From Rhodobacterales bacterium LSUCC0387 (GTDB lineage: Bacteria; Pseudomonadota; Alphaproteobacteria; Rhodobacterales; Rhodobacteraceae): a stretch of DNA of 64,000 bases. Positions within the stretch are counted from its first letter, which is position 1. Each line of letters begins with the position of its first letter. Below, in pieces: positions 8,540 through 16,737 of this stretch. Made by a program: the position numbers and the translations under genes. Under the pieces are notes generated by a model that saw only the letters and a list, made by a program, of their open reading frames with translations, did no database searches and was not told where the DNA came from. The stretch spans positions 1-64,000 of the forward strand of contig WVSR01000003.1 in assembly GCA_015689775.1 (NCBI GenBank), read 5' to 3'.

Positions 8540-9541
8540 TTAGCGGATCTCAACGGCCGCAAGTGGCGCAACCGCGTCCACGTTAGACGAGTCCACGAAT
8601 GCACCAGCGGTGTTAACATCCAGACCCGAGAAGCCATACTTTTCAGTGAGGCAAATATTTAAGATCGGCAGATAGCCCTGTAGGTACGGTTGCTGGTCGA
8701 TCACAAGGTTCTGATAACCGTCCTGCACTGCCTGAGCAGTATTTGGCGACATATCGAAGCCTGCAAAATACACCTGGCCGGGCTCAAGTCCGGCAGCCAC
8801 TGCATAAACGCCTACGTTTGAGGTCAAGCCACCGTGATCCGTTACAACGATTTTTACGTCAGGGTTGGCACCCATGAGACCAACAAATGTCGCCGTGCCA
8901 GCGTTTGGATTTGCATTCGTGGCAGCGTCGATCTCTTGATACAGTACCTCCAAGCCAGCAGCCTCAAACGCATCGATAACCCCAACAGTACGTTGTCCGC
9001 GGTCACCGCCCTGAGCTTTAAGACCCCAGACGAATACTTTGTCGCCAGCCGAAACACCCGCACGACCCGCCGCCTCAGCACCCAGAGCATAGCCTGCGTC
9101 ATAGTTAGGCGCGCCGACATAACCAAAGCCATTAGGCCCATAGGCAGCCTGGCTGTCACGCAGCGAGGTATTGAGTGTCGTAAAAATTATGCCCTGATCA
9201 TAAGCTTGCTGGACAATAGGACCAGTGGCCTCCTCGCCCGCAAAACCATAGGTAGCAATTCCGTCAACACCGGTCGCGACCGCCTGCTGGATCTGCTGGA
9301 GCATCAAGTTTGGATCCCAATTTGAAAAGTAGTAGGTTACGTCAGCACCAAGGTCGAGCTCAGCCTGACGAAATCCGTTGTAAACATTGTTGGCGAAAAC
9401 GCCGCCCTGCGGACCACCAGGGAATGCCGCAATTCGAACGCCCTCACACCATTTTTCAACTGGCTCGGCAGATGCCCCGGTAGCAGCCAACACAGCTGTC
9501 GAGCAGGCAAGCGCAGAAAGCAAAATCTTTGCTGATTTCAT
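8540..9541 (-). CDS. Periplasmic sugar-binding protein of ABC importer
   Basis: A 333-residue precursor with a clear signal peptide (MKSAKILLSALACSTAVLAA, cleavage near ATGASA-EP). The mature part is a type I periplasmic-binding fold (Peripla_BP_4, ribose/galactose type) with repeated Rossmann-like strands such as GVDGIATYGF and VFVWGLKAQGGDRG. Start ATG 9541 is set by GGGAGGA about eight bases upstream and by the signal peptide; a start at 9610 would spoil the signal sequence. It is the first gene of the importer operon, with a GntR-type operator at 9624-9638 just upstream. Ligand is unproven; galactose, galactonate or a related aldose is inferred from the neighbours. Confidence 0.9.
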   Translation of the reverse strand: MKSAKILLSALACSTAVLAATGASAEPVEKWCEGVRIAAFPGGPQGGVFANNVYNGFRQAELDLGADVTYYFSNWDPNLMLQQIQQAVATGVDGIATYGFAGEEATGPIVQQAYDQGIIFTTLNTSLRDSQAAYGPNGFGYVGAPNYDAGYALGAEAAGRAGVSAGDKVFVWGLKAQGGDRGQRTVGVIDAFEAAGLEVLYQEIDAATNANPNAGTATFVGLMGANPDVKIVVTDHGGLTSNVGVYAVAAGLEPGQVYFAGFDMSPNTAQAVQDGYQNLVIDQQPYLQGYLPILNICLTEKYGFSGLDVNTAGAFVDSSNVDAVAPLAAVEIR

Positions 9542-9623
9542 ATTTATTTTCCTCCCTTTTTCAGCTCCAGCCACGATTGCAGCTTTTTGGTGTATGTTGT
9601 TCTGGAGCACAACTAAATGGGTA

Positions 9624-9638
9624 AACTAGTCATACAAA
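9624..9638. promoter_or_regulatory. Putative GntR/FadR-type operator, copy 1 (importer side)
   Basis: ACTAGTCATACAAAA matches the perfect dyad at 9774-9788 at 12 of 15 positions, including the core GTCATACAA. It lies about 85 bp upstream of the binding-protein start, where it could block importer transcription. Confidence 0.6.
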
Positions 9639-9773
9639 ACTGTAAATAGTTTTATAAGCAACGGAAAACAGCGCCCTGCAAATAATCTATTTTGTATCAA
9701 AAAACGTTTTTTTTATTACTAAATTTATCTTTATAACTGAAATAAATTAATTATCGCGTTTACGGGTGCAAAA

Positions 9774-9788
9774 ACTTGTCATACAAGT
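9774..9788. promoter_or_regulatory. Putative GntR/FadR-type operator, copy 2 (regulator side)
   Basis: ACTTGT-CAT-ACAAGT is a perfect 6-bp inverted repeat around a 3-bp centre, of the TTGTnnnACAA form bound by FadR-subfamily GntR proteins. It overlaps a possible TTG start (9776) and ends five bases before ATG 9794, so it probably autoregulates the GntR-dgoD-aldolase operon. Confidence 0.7.
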
Positions 9789-9793
9789 TGTCT

Positions 9794-10558
9794 ATGGCAT
9801 TTAAGAAAAAAGAAACTCCACCAGGTGAGACTGCGGCCCAAAACGTAGCAGCGCTGATCACAGCGGAAATTTTTGATCAATTTGATTTAGGGCTACAGCT
9901 TCCCTCTGAGACGGAACTCGCCGCACGATTCAAAGTCAGCCGAGTTACCGTGCGAGAGGCACTCAAACTTCTTGCAGGGCGTGGCCTCATAAACTTATCG
10001 CGAGGCCGGCGAGCCGCAATCCAACAGCCAGATGGCGCTATGTTTGGCGCATTTTTACAGGCGCTCATTCACTCAGATCCACGGGCTGTGTTTGACCTCA
10101 CCCAAGTAAGGCGTTCCCTGGAAGTGCAATCGGTTACGCTAGCCTGCCGAAATGCAAGCCGGTCCGGCATTGATGTTGTGACATCTGCCCTAGCAGTAAT
10201 GCGAGAGATCGCGCAAAGCATGCCTGAAGGCGAAGCAAATGTCGAAGTTGGGCAGGCGTTTGATCACGCTGACGTCAAATTCCACCAGTCAATTGCTTTA
10301 GCGGGAGGGAACCGAGTCCTCACATTTCTGTTTGAGGCGATGGAGGGTGCCCTAATTGAAAGTTTCAAACGTAGTCGCCGCTTTCAGAAAAGATCAAGAG
10401 ATACCCTGCTGAGTGTCTGTGATGAACACGCTCAGGTCTTAGAGCACGTCCAGCTCAAAGACGAACGCGCTGCAATAGAAGCACTACTGGCTCTTATTGA
10501 CAGATCCGAGGCCAACCTCAGATCATCTTCTGGCATGAACGTTAGGAGCCGAATGTGA
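9794..10558 (+). CDS. GntR-family (FadR subfamily) transcriptional regulator
   Basis: About 254 residues. The N-terminal winged helix contains LPSETELAARFKVSRVTVREALKLLAGRGLI, the GntR signature. The C-terminal FCD ligand-binding domain shows helices with DHADVKFHQSIALAGGN and a late EH motif (CDEHAQVLEHV), residues that usually help bind a metal and an acid ligand. ATG 9794 is preferred because the TTG at 9776 lies within a perfect operator dyad; the ribosome site is weak for both. It overlaps the galactonate dehydratase gene by four bases. It likely senses a sugar acid such as galactonate and represses both divergent operons. Confidence 0.88.
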   Translation: MAFKKKETPPGETAAQNVAALITAEIFDQFDLGLQLPSETELAARFKVSRVTVREALKLLAGRGLINLSRGRRAAIQQPDGAMFGAFLQALIHSDPRAVFDLTQVRRSLEVQSVTLACRNASRSGIDVVTSALAVMREIAQSMPEGEANVEVGQAFDHADVKFHQSIALAGGNRVLTFLFEAMEGALIESFKRSRRFQKRSRDTLLSVCDEHAQVLEHVQLKDERAAIEALLALIDRSEANLRSSSGMNVRSRM

Positions 10559-11700
10559 AAATTACTAGTCTGAAGACCTGGGTCGTACCTCCACGTTGGC
10601 TATTTCTAAAAATAGAGACTGACGAGGGTATATCTGGCTGGGGCGAACCTATCCTCGAAGGCCACGCCGAAACTCTGAAGGCAGCTGTACATGAATTGGA
10701 AGATGTACTGATAGGCTGCGATCCTAGCCGGATTGAAGATATATGGCAGATGATTTACCGAAACGGCTGCTATAGGGGGGGGCCAGTGCTCATGAGCGCC
10801 CTGGCTGGCATTGATATGGCGCTCTGGGATATAAAGGGAAAAGCTCTTGACGCCCCTATTCACACATTACTTGGTGGGCCAGTACGAGATCGCATCCGCA
10901 CCTACCAATGGTGTGGCGGCGACAAACCGTCAGATCTTATTGGCGGGGTGAGAGCTGTACAAAGCAATGGTTATTCAGCTGCAAAATTTAACATATGCGC
11001 AGAACTTCAGATCGTAGACACATATGCAGCAGTAGATAGGATAGTAAAAAGCTTGTTTGAGCTACGGGAAGCAGTTGGAGACGAAATGGATCTCGCATTT
11101 GACTTCCATGGCCGCGTGCACGCACCAATGGCGCGCGTATTGCTTAAAGAGTTAGAACCTCTACGGCCAATTTTTATTGAGGATGCAGTAGTTTCGGCGA
11201 TGATTGAAACTATGGCAGACCTAGCTCGCTCGACTTCAATACCTCTTTGTATCGGAGAACGCCTGCACAGCAGGTATGACTTTAAGCGCGTATTTGAACT
11301 TCGCGCGGCGCAGGTCATCAATCCGGACACAGCACACGTTGGTGGGATCTCTGAAATGGTCCGGATAGGCCATTGGGCCGAAGCCTACGATGTCGCGCTT
11401 GCACCTCATTGCCCAATAGGCCCCATAGCACTTGCAGCCTCGTTACAGGTTGATGCAGTTTGCCACAACGCATTCATTCAGGAGCAGTCAATCGGTATCC
11501 ACTACAATACTGGGGCTGATGTGTTGGACTATCTAGTCCCAGGGGGCATCGAAATAGAAAACGGTGACCTACTTATTCCACAGGGCCCTGGCCTTGGGAT
11601 CGAGGTTGATCAAGAAAAAGTTGAGGAATTGTCTCGGGTGGGCCATCGATGGCGCGCGCCCATTTGGAGGCACAAAGATGGGTCAATAGCCGAATGGTAA
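10555..11700 (+). CDS. dgoD: D-galactonate dehydratase (enolase superfamily)
   Basis: A 381-residue enolase-superfamily enzyme very close to DgoD, which converts D-galactonate to 2-keto-3-deoxygalactonate. Shared blocks are DFHGRVHAPMA with the first metal Asp, FIED with the Glu, GERLHSRYDFKRV with the third acidic ligand, APHCPIGPIALAA with the catalytic His, and QEQSIGIHYN, plus the family C terminus WRHKDGSIAEW. The start is GTG 10555 with AGGAG upstream; its GTGA overlaps the regulator stop, indicating translational coupling. It is followed directly by a DapA-like aldolase, so dehydration and cleavage are encoded together. Confidence 0.88.
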   Translation: MKITSLKTWVVPPRWLFLKIETDEGISGWGEPILEGHAETLKAAVHELEDVLIGCDPSRIEDIWQMIYRNGCYRGGPVLMSALAGIDMALWDIKGKALDAPIHTLLGGPVRDRIRTYQWCGGDKPSDLIGGVRAVQSNGYSAAKFNICAELQIVDTYAAVDRIVKSLFELREAVGDEMDLAFDFHGRVHAPMARVLLKELEPLRPIFIEDAVVSAMIETMADLARSTSIPLCIGERLHSRYDFKRVFELRAAQVINPDTAHVGGISEMVRIGHWAEAYDVALAPHCPIGPIALAASLQVDAVCHNAFIQEQSIGIHYNTGADVLDYLVPGGIEIENGDLLIPQGPGLGIEVDQEKVEELSRVGHRWRAPIWRHKDGSIAEW

Positions 11701-12581
11701 AACGCTTTAAGGGCATACATGCCGTTCTCTTCGCTCTTTTTGACGCTAACGAAGAGCTAGATCGCTTTGCAATGGCAAGCCAGATGGCGTGGATCCGTCA
11801 AGCAAGCCCTGACGGGGTCATTGTACTTGGTCTCGCAACCGAAGTCGGGAAGCTCAGTGAAACTGAGAAGAAGCAAATTATTGATTGGGCTGCTCAAGAT
11901 CGGGGTGACCTACCACTCGGGGTCACTGTCACTGGAAATTCGGTTGCGGAGCAAAAATCTCTCGCCGCGCACGCAACAGCTGCTGGTGCTGACTGGTTAA
12001 TTCTTCAGCCGCCCCTCGTGGGAAACTACGCTGCCAATGAATACATTAACTTCATGACCCGGGTGGGCAGTGATTTAAGTCTGCCCTTCGCTGTACAGAA
12101 CGCGCCACAATACCTGGGACGATCACTGTCATCAGACGATCTTAATAGACTGGCTGACAATTGTCCTGGCTTCACCCACGTCAAGGCAGAGGTGAGCGCA
12201 GGTGATTTAGCCAACCTCATTGCCGTATCAGGCGATAAGCTCACCGTCCTAAATGGCAGAGGCGGGCTCGAGATGACTGACTGCCTGCGCGCCGGTTGTG
12301 AGGGATTCATTGTGGCACCAGATGTGTTGAGTGGTGTGATGAACTGTTTGAAACACTGGCGTTCTGGCGATGAAGCCAGCGCTGAAAAGGCCTATGCATC
12401 CTTTCTACCCGCAGCAACCTTTGCCATGCAGTCACTTGAATATTTGGCATGCTATGGCAAACGAATATTTGGGTTTCAAACTGGAATTGCGATCTATGAT
12501 CGGGCGCCAGCACTCCGACCAACCGAAGATGGACTGGCTTATGCCAGAGGTTGGGTTGAACGCAATTCCCCGGGAGAATGA
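11694..12581 (+). CDS. DapA-family aldolase/dehydratase, probable 2-keto-3-deoxy-sugar-acid lyase
   Basis: A 295-residue TIM-barrel protein of the DHDPS/NAL family. The Schiff-base Lys is K164 in GFTHVKAE. The Y-N-x-P motif holding the DHDPS catalytic Tyr reads QNAP (135-138), so the Tyr is replaced by Gln. Start ATG 11694 overlaps the dgoD stop; a longer in-frame start at 11649 lies inside dgoD. Following dgoD it would split 2-keto-3-deoxygalactonate into pyruvate and glyceraldehyde without prior phosphorylation, or dehydrate a pentonate-derived keto acid. No KDGal kinase is nearby, which favours the non-phosphorylative option. Confidence 0.8.
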   Translation: MVKRFKGIHAVLFALFDANEELDRFAMASQMAWIRQASPDGVIVLGLATEVGKLSETEKKQIIDWAAQDRGDLPLGVTVTGNSVAEQKSLAAHATAAGADWLILQPPLVGNYAANEYINFMTRVGSDLSLPFAVQNAPQYLGRSLSSDDLNRLADNCPGFTHVKAEVSAGDLANLIAVSGDKLTVLNGRGGLEMTDCLRAGCEGFIVAPDVLSGVMNCLKHWRSGDEASAEKAYASFLPAATFAMQSLEYLACYGKRIFGFQTGIAIYDRAPALRPTEDGLAYARGWVERNSPGE

Positions 12582-12625
12582 AAATAGAGGATATGAGTTC
12601 GCATACGACGCCCCCAATCGTGAGA

Positions 12626-12673
12626 TGGTGCCTCCACCCGGGCTCAAACCGCGGACCCTCTGATTACAAATCA
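12626..12673 (-). pseudogene. tRNA-Thr(UGU) 3' half, integration-site remnant
   Basis: Read on the minus strand, 12673 to 12626 gives an anticodon stem-loop CTGATTTGTAATCAG (anticodon TGT), a variable loop, a T arm with TTTGAGC and an acceptor 3' strand ending GGCACCA. The T stem has one G-G mismatch, and the D arm and 5' acceptor strand are missing: that side runs into the 3' end of the aminotransferase gene. A 3' tRNA half in the same strand sense is the usual scar of an integrase-inserted element. No intact partner tRNA was seen in the window. Confidence 0.75.
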
Positions 12674-13816
12674 AACCAATTTGCCCAAGGTATTTATAAG
12701 CCGGTCAAAGTCTCTGTCATCATTCCAGAGATGCGGCGTAATACGCAAAGAACCCGCGCGCTCCGATAAATATACATTTTCTTTTGCCAATTGGAGCAAG
12801 AGGTCCTCGCGTACACCTGGCGGCAGCTGTGCACCAATAAAATGTGCCCCACGGTTTTCAGCGGGAACAGTTTTCAATCCAAGCGCATTAAGCCTGCGAC
12901 ACAAATCTGCATTACGGGCAGCGAGCGTGCTCTCAATCGCCATTACATTCCAATTAAGCAATTGTCGCAGCGCCTCGTTCACACCAGGTAGAAGCGCGAA
13001 ATTTGCGCGCTCACCCATATCATATCGGACTGCACCAGCCTCGAATGTTTCTGGGTTCTCAGTGAGACGAGAAAAATTACGCCCACCCTCCCGCGTAACC
13101 CAGCCATCTTCGAGTGGCTTCCCATCAAAATAGGTAGGATCCACGTAAAGAAATCCAGTAGAATATGGGCAGAGCATCCACTTGTAATTTGCCACGGCCG
13201 CAAAGTCTGGGCGGATTTTAGTAAAGTCAGTGACCAGCGCTCCTGCAGATTGCGTCAAGTCCAAGACAAGCGCAGCACCCACTTCGTCGCATCGCGAGCG
13301 CATTTTTACCAGGTCAACATAAGCCCCTGTGGTCCAGAGTACGTTAGGCACGGCGACGACAGCGGTACGCTCATCAATTGCCTGTAGGAGCGCAGCGGTT
13401 GCTGCCGCACCCTGAGGAACGTCTACTTCAACAAAATCCCCACCGGTCTCACGCGCTTTTCGCTTCCACGGATAGGTGTGTGAAGGAAACTGATTTTTTA
13501 GAGTGATAATGCGCTGACCCTTAGTTAGGGGAATGTTATTGGCCGCCGTACTCAACCCGTAAGATGCGGAGGGAACGACCGCAATCCGGTCCTCAGGCGC
13601 ATTAACCAACTGCCCAAATAACTTTTTGGCGGTGTCTACTTCTTCAAAAAAATGATCAATGGTTAGCCGCCAGGGTTGTGCCTTCAACCGCACGCCTTCA
13701 TCGATTGCCGCTATGACAGAATGCATGAGCGGCGACATGTATGCGGTGTTCAGATAGGCTACCTCGTCAGGAATATCGAAGAGATGTTTTTGAGAGGCTA
13801 TGATCGGCTTACTCAT
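12671..13816 (-). CDS. PLP-dependent class V aminotransferase
   Basis: A 381-residue fold-type I PLP enzyme of the class V / cysteine-desulfurase-like group. The PLP lysine lies in VANYKWMLCPYSTGF, the phosphate-side Asp in LVLDLTQSAGA, and the N-terminal YLNTAYMSPL resembles kynureninase and isopenicillin-N-epimerase-like members. There is no SufS/IscS active Cys loop that I recognise, so desulfurase activity is unlikely. Its last codons run into the tRNA-Thr remnant. The enolase-superfamily gene behind it lies on the same strand 150 bp upstream. Substrate unknown; an amino- or hydroxy-acid ester or racemisation reaction is possible. Confidence 0.85.
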   Translation of the reverse strand: MSKPIIASQKHLFDIPDEVAYLNTAYMSPLMHSVIAAIDEGVRLKAQPWRLTIDHFFEEVDTAKKLFGQLVNAPEDRIAVVPSASYGLSTAANNIPLTKGQRIITLKNQFPSHTYPWKRKARETGGDFVEVDVPQGAAATAALLQAIDERTAVVAVPNVLWTTGAYVDLVKMRSRCDEVGAALVLDLTQSAGALVTDFTKIRPDFAAVANYKWMLCPYSTGFLYVDPTYFDGKPLEDGWVTREGGRNFSRLTENPETFEAGAVRYDMGERANFALLPGVNEALRQLLNWNVMAIESTLAARNADLCRRLNALGLKTVPAENRGAHFIGAQLPPGVREDLLLQLAKENVYLSERAGSLRITPHLWNDDRDFDRLINTLGKLV

Positions 13817-13966
13817 TATCTATTGTCCCTAATTCACAGGGAAAAGCTGTCTTCATTATCACTAGAACACAATCTTTTTCGACATCGGCTTTGTGCTTTA
13901 TTTCCTGACTTTCTACCCACCAAAATTCAATGGCTCCTACTGGGCAGAACATAGCTTTAGGGCACG

Positions 13967-15148
13967 TCAAATGCTAGGAGACTGAAAAATACGCTCCCCA
14001 TTAATGCGGATGTCCACATCCACCCGATAGGTCTCCAGGGCTTCCACGTTCAATTCAATTCCCAACCCTGGAGCATCTGGCAATTCAATTTCTCCATTGG
14101 CATTGGGGGCGATCTGAGTGATCGTCAGCTCGCGTGCCAGCGCCGACAAACCGGTGGGATACTCACAGATTTTATGGTTCTGGAGACCAGCATAGGGCTG
14201 GATTGAGGCCGACAGAGCTAAATTCGATGTGAACGTGTGATTTATGTAGACCACATCTCGCTCAGCGGCATAGCGAGCCACATCGACAGCAGGTCCAATA
14301 CCACCAATTCTACCGCAATCAATTTGGATGAAACCAACGCCCCCAAAGTCAATCAAGTGCTCTGCCATGTGCCGATTATGTGCCGCCTCTCCGCCAGCGG
14401 TTTTAACCGTGACACATTGCCCAGAAAGCGACTGATACGCACGATATGCATGACCATGAAACGGCTCCTCAAATAGCATGACATTAGCAGCCTCCATAGC
14501 CGGCAGCCGCGCCGCTGCCGCCTCCACGTCTTCACCAAATATTTGACCGGCATCTATTAAGAGGATGCCATCGGGACCCAATCCCTCGCGGGCTGCAGCC
14601 ACTTGATTGGCGTCAGCTTCAACAGACTGGCCAAAAGGTGCCCAACCAAATTTTGCGGCTCGAAAGCCACTGGATCGTATTTCTTTGGCACGGGACAATG
14701 TTACGTCAGGGCTGCTGCCAAACAAGACTGAGGCGTAGGGAGTTTTGGCATAGGCCTTCTCCCAGTTTAAGAGTTGCCAAACTGGGACGCCTCGAGCTCG
14801 GCCGAGCAAGTCCCACAAGGCCATTTCAATTCCGGACCACGCGTGAGCGGCCTGCAGTAGGTCCATAGAGTCGTAAGCAACCTTTGCGGCAATCGCTCTG
14901 ATATCATTTGGGCTTTCGATCCGCGCGCCCAGAACTGCGTCAGATACCGGGCGACACGCGCCATGCGAGATTGGGCAGACGAACGCGGCGATTGACGGCA
15001 ATGGGGCTGCCTCACACTCGCCCCATCCCTCGTAGTTGCCCGCCCGCACCCTTACTACCAACGCATCCTGGCTTCCATCAGCAGCGGTCGTAACTCTGGG
15101 CATCGACAGATAGAAAAAATCAACGGCTTCAATGATCGAAACTGACAA
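13967..15148 (-). CDS. Mandelate racemase/muconate-lactonizing enzyme family protein
   Basis: About 393 residues, enolase superfamily. The capping domain includes GWGECEAAP; the barrel shows Lys in FRAAKFGWAPFG, metal ligands in LLIDAGQIFG and MLFEEPF, an acidic residue in KTAGGEAAHN, and His in YINHTFTSNL. The product is a racemase, dehydratase or cycloisomerase on a carboxylate. The start is placed at TTG 15148, which has GGGAGG eight bases upstream; an earlier in-frame TTG at 15175 would include that ribosome site in the protein. It may be cotranscribed with the class V aminotransferase downstream. Confidence 0.82.
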   Translation of the reverse strand: MSVSIIEAVDFFYLSMPRVTTAADGSQDALVVRVRAGNYEGWGECEAAPLPSIAAFVCPISHGACRPVSDAVLGARIESPNDIRAIAAKVAYDSMDLLQAAHAWSGIEMALWDLLGRARGVPVWQLLNWEKAYAKTPYASVLFGSSPDVTLSRAKEIRSSGFRAAKFGWAPFGQSVEADANQVAAAREGLGPDGILLIDAGQIFGEDVEAAAARLPAMEAANVMLFEEPFHGHAYRAYQSLSGQCVTVKTAGGEAAHNRHMAEHLIDFGGVGFIQIDCGRIGGIGPAVDVARYAAERDVVYINHTFTSNLALSASIQPYAGLQNHKICEYPTGLSALARELTITQIAPNANGEIELPDAPGLGIELNVEALETYRVDVDIRINGERIFQSPSI

Positions 15149-15627
15149 GTTTTTTACCTCCCTACCGACAATCAAATCAAATTTGTCGGCTGAATCTTAA
15201 AACAACTCAAATTCAAACATTGGATATTTAAGCCTTTATTGCGAGAAGAATATGCAACAATTTAAACTTATAACCTGCTTTCAGTGCTTTTATTAATTTC
15301 AGCATAATTAATTTTCGCAGATGTGACTGTCGGCCTTACCCGCAAGAAATTGCTCTTTGGATGACTATTGGGTTAAGAGAGCACTCGTACGGCAAAAATT
15401 CCCAGAGGATCTATGGTAGTAACAAGCTTTCATGATGCATCAACTCTAAACTTCGCTTGTGTATGATCAAATTTATGAATCGAGTTGCCATAGCCACAAA
15501 TTGAAGTTTGGCCAACCCAGCGCCTAATTCATCATTAAGATTACTATGAAAACCTGTCTCTAAGAACTACAACTCATCTTGTGCAATACTGGTTACCCAA
15601 CCCAAATCTTTATGTGACTGAACTGAC
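15149..15627. other. AT-rich intergenic stretch without recognisable gene
   Basis: About 480 bases between the enolase-superfamily gene and the orphan protein gene. I find no convincing open frame, RNA gene, insertion-sequence end or clear terminator. The part nearest 15150 must contain the promoter of the minus-strand enolase-like gene. Its length and composition fit eroded DNA in an accessory region. Confidence 0.6.
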
Positions 15628-16308
15628 CTACAAAACTCTTCTAATTGCATCTCTCAATTCAGGATAAATCACCCACCTTACAAGGTCAGCTTGATTTGTG
15701 AGGTGTTCGCATGCCGCAACTACATAACTACCATGCAAGGCGTTGGGCTTGGTAACAACCGTGAGCTCAAACGACAGATATTTTGCAATCGAACGACCAA
15801 TAGCAGCCAAAGACCTGTGTGCTAACTGTGCAGACTTGTAACCAGCCGCATTGGCCAGTTGAGTTTCATTGAGGCCATCTTCGTGCGCTAAGGAGAGTGC
15901 GCTCAGCATTGCAAGTTGTGGCTTAGTAAGAGAGACGCTGATGATTGCCTCCGCATATTCGTCCGTACAAGGTACAAAAAAATCCGTCTTCGTATCTTTT
16001 CGGCGCTCCGTGGAACGGCGTTCATTGATTTCCTCGATGGCGTCCCGAACAGCGGAGATCGCTGCATTTTCACTTGCACCCTCAGCTTCGGCGATCACTC
16101 CCCGAACCTGCGTTGGCGGCTTTACAAAAGCCCGCGCTATATATCGTTTCGCAATCAAGCCCGATTTGATCTGATATCTACCAAAATCTGTTATCTTTAT
16201 GGATGAAGGAACAGCGCTTCTACTGGTCGCGCTACTAGTTTTTACCTTTTTGTTTGAGGAAAAAATCTGAGGATTATTTAATCCACCTTTTGACTGTAAT
16301 TTAGACAT
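15628..16308 (-). CDS. Hypothetical protein with possible C-terminal winged-helix domain
   Basis: 226 residues, not recognised by name. Residues 1-40 are polar and low-complexity (many Ser, Lys, Thr), suggesting a disordered tail. A middle block (about 42-105) has alternating strands and a charged helix ending in EEINERRSTERRKDTK. The C-terminal part has LTKPQLAMLSALSLAHEDGLNETQLANAAGYKSAQLAHRSL, whose GYKSAQLAHRS stretch recalls small helical domains beside HNH or restriction nucleases. No nuclease motif is seen. It stands alone between noncoding stretches, so it may be a remnant or morphon of a mobile element. Function unknown. Confidence 0.6.
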   Translation of the reverse strand: MSKLQSKGGLNNPQIFSSNKKVKTSSATSRSAVPSSIKITDFGRYQIKSGLIAKRYIARAFVKPPTQVRGVIAEAEGASENAAISAVRDAIEEINERRSTERRKDTKTDFFVPCTDEYAEAIISVSLTKPQLAMLSALSLAHEDGLNETQLANAAGYKSAQLAHRSLAAIGRSIAKYLSFELTVVTKPNALHGSYVVAACEHLTNQADLVRWVIYPELRDAIRRVL

Positions 16309-16404
16309 TGGAAGCTCCCAAGCAGAACCAGTTTAAGGTTAAAACAGCAGCTAAAGGTATCGACCACACGGTCCCTGGTTCATTACAGAGCGCACAGCTT
16401 GGTA

Positions 16405-16446
16405 GCTCAAGGCCAGCAAAAGCCAGCCTTGCACTTTTTTATTTAA
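16405..16446 (+). terminator. Possible Rho-independent terminator or small-RNA 3' end
   Basis: AAGGC..GC and GC..GCCTT form a seven-pair hairpin interrupted by a CA/CA internal loop, with an AAAA loop, followed by gcacttttttattt. The U-run is on the plus strand, but no plus-strand gene ends here. It could be the 3' end of a small RNA starting near 16310, or chance. Confidence 0.3.
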
Positions 16447-16530
16447 AGTATCGTGATACTGAACAGAAATTTGGAACAGGCGCTTATCTGAAAGGAGTCG
16501 AGCTCTTAAATTACACAGAGCCTATTAATT

Positions 16531-16737
16531 TTATACTAGAACAATATTGATCGCACTTTCGCGCCCGTCTTTGCCAGGCTCTATATCGAAAGTGACCTTT
16601 TGATCATCATTTAGACTTGTTAATCCTGCGCGCTCTAGTGCGGATATGTGCACAAACACATCTTTACCGCCTTCGGCAGGCGCGATGAACCCAAAGCCTT
16701 TTGACGAGTTGAACCACTTTACTGAACCATTAGCCAT
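16531..16737 (-). CDS. Cold-shock protein, CspA family
   Basis: A complete 68-residue CSD protein. RNP-1 (KGFGFI, residues 13-18) and RNP-2 (VFVHI) are intact, with the usual start [10 protein letters not shown]. It binds single-stranded RNA/DNA as an RNA chaperone. Start ATG 16737 has AAGGAAA upstream. A long AT-rich leader precedes it, typical of temperature-responsive csp messages, although a cold box was not identified. It is monocistronic, flanked by accessory genes. Confidence 0.95.
   Translation of the reverse strand: MANGSVKWFNSSKGFGFIAPAEGGKDVFVHISALERAGLTSLNDDQKVTFDIEPGKDGRESAINIVLV

Noticed and set aside
9699-9712. AAAAAACGTTTTTT palindrome as a terminator
   Set aside because: It sits in a divergent promoter region with no gene ending nearby; only an AT-rich dyad.
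12578-12769. 63-codon frame including WCLHPGSNRGPSDYKSN
   Set aside because: This is the well-known false protein from the reverse strand of tRNA-Thr; it supports the tRNA remnant instead.
16308-16550. 80-codon frame opposite the csp and orphan genes
   Set aside because: Overlaps both flanking minus-strand genes, has no ribosome site and no recognisable protein features.
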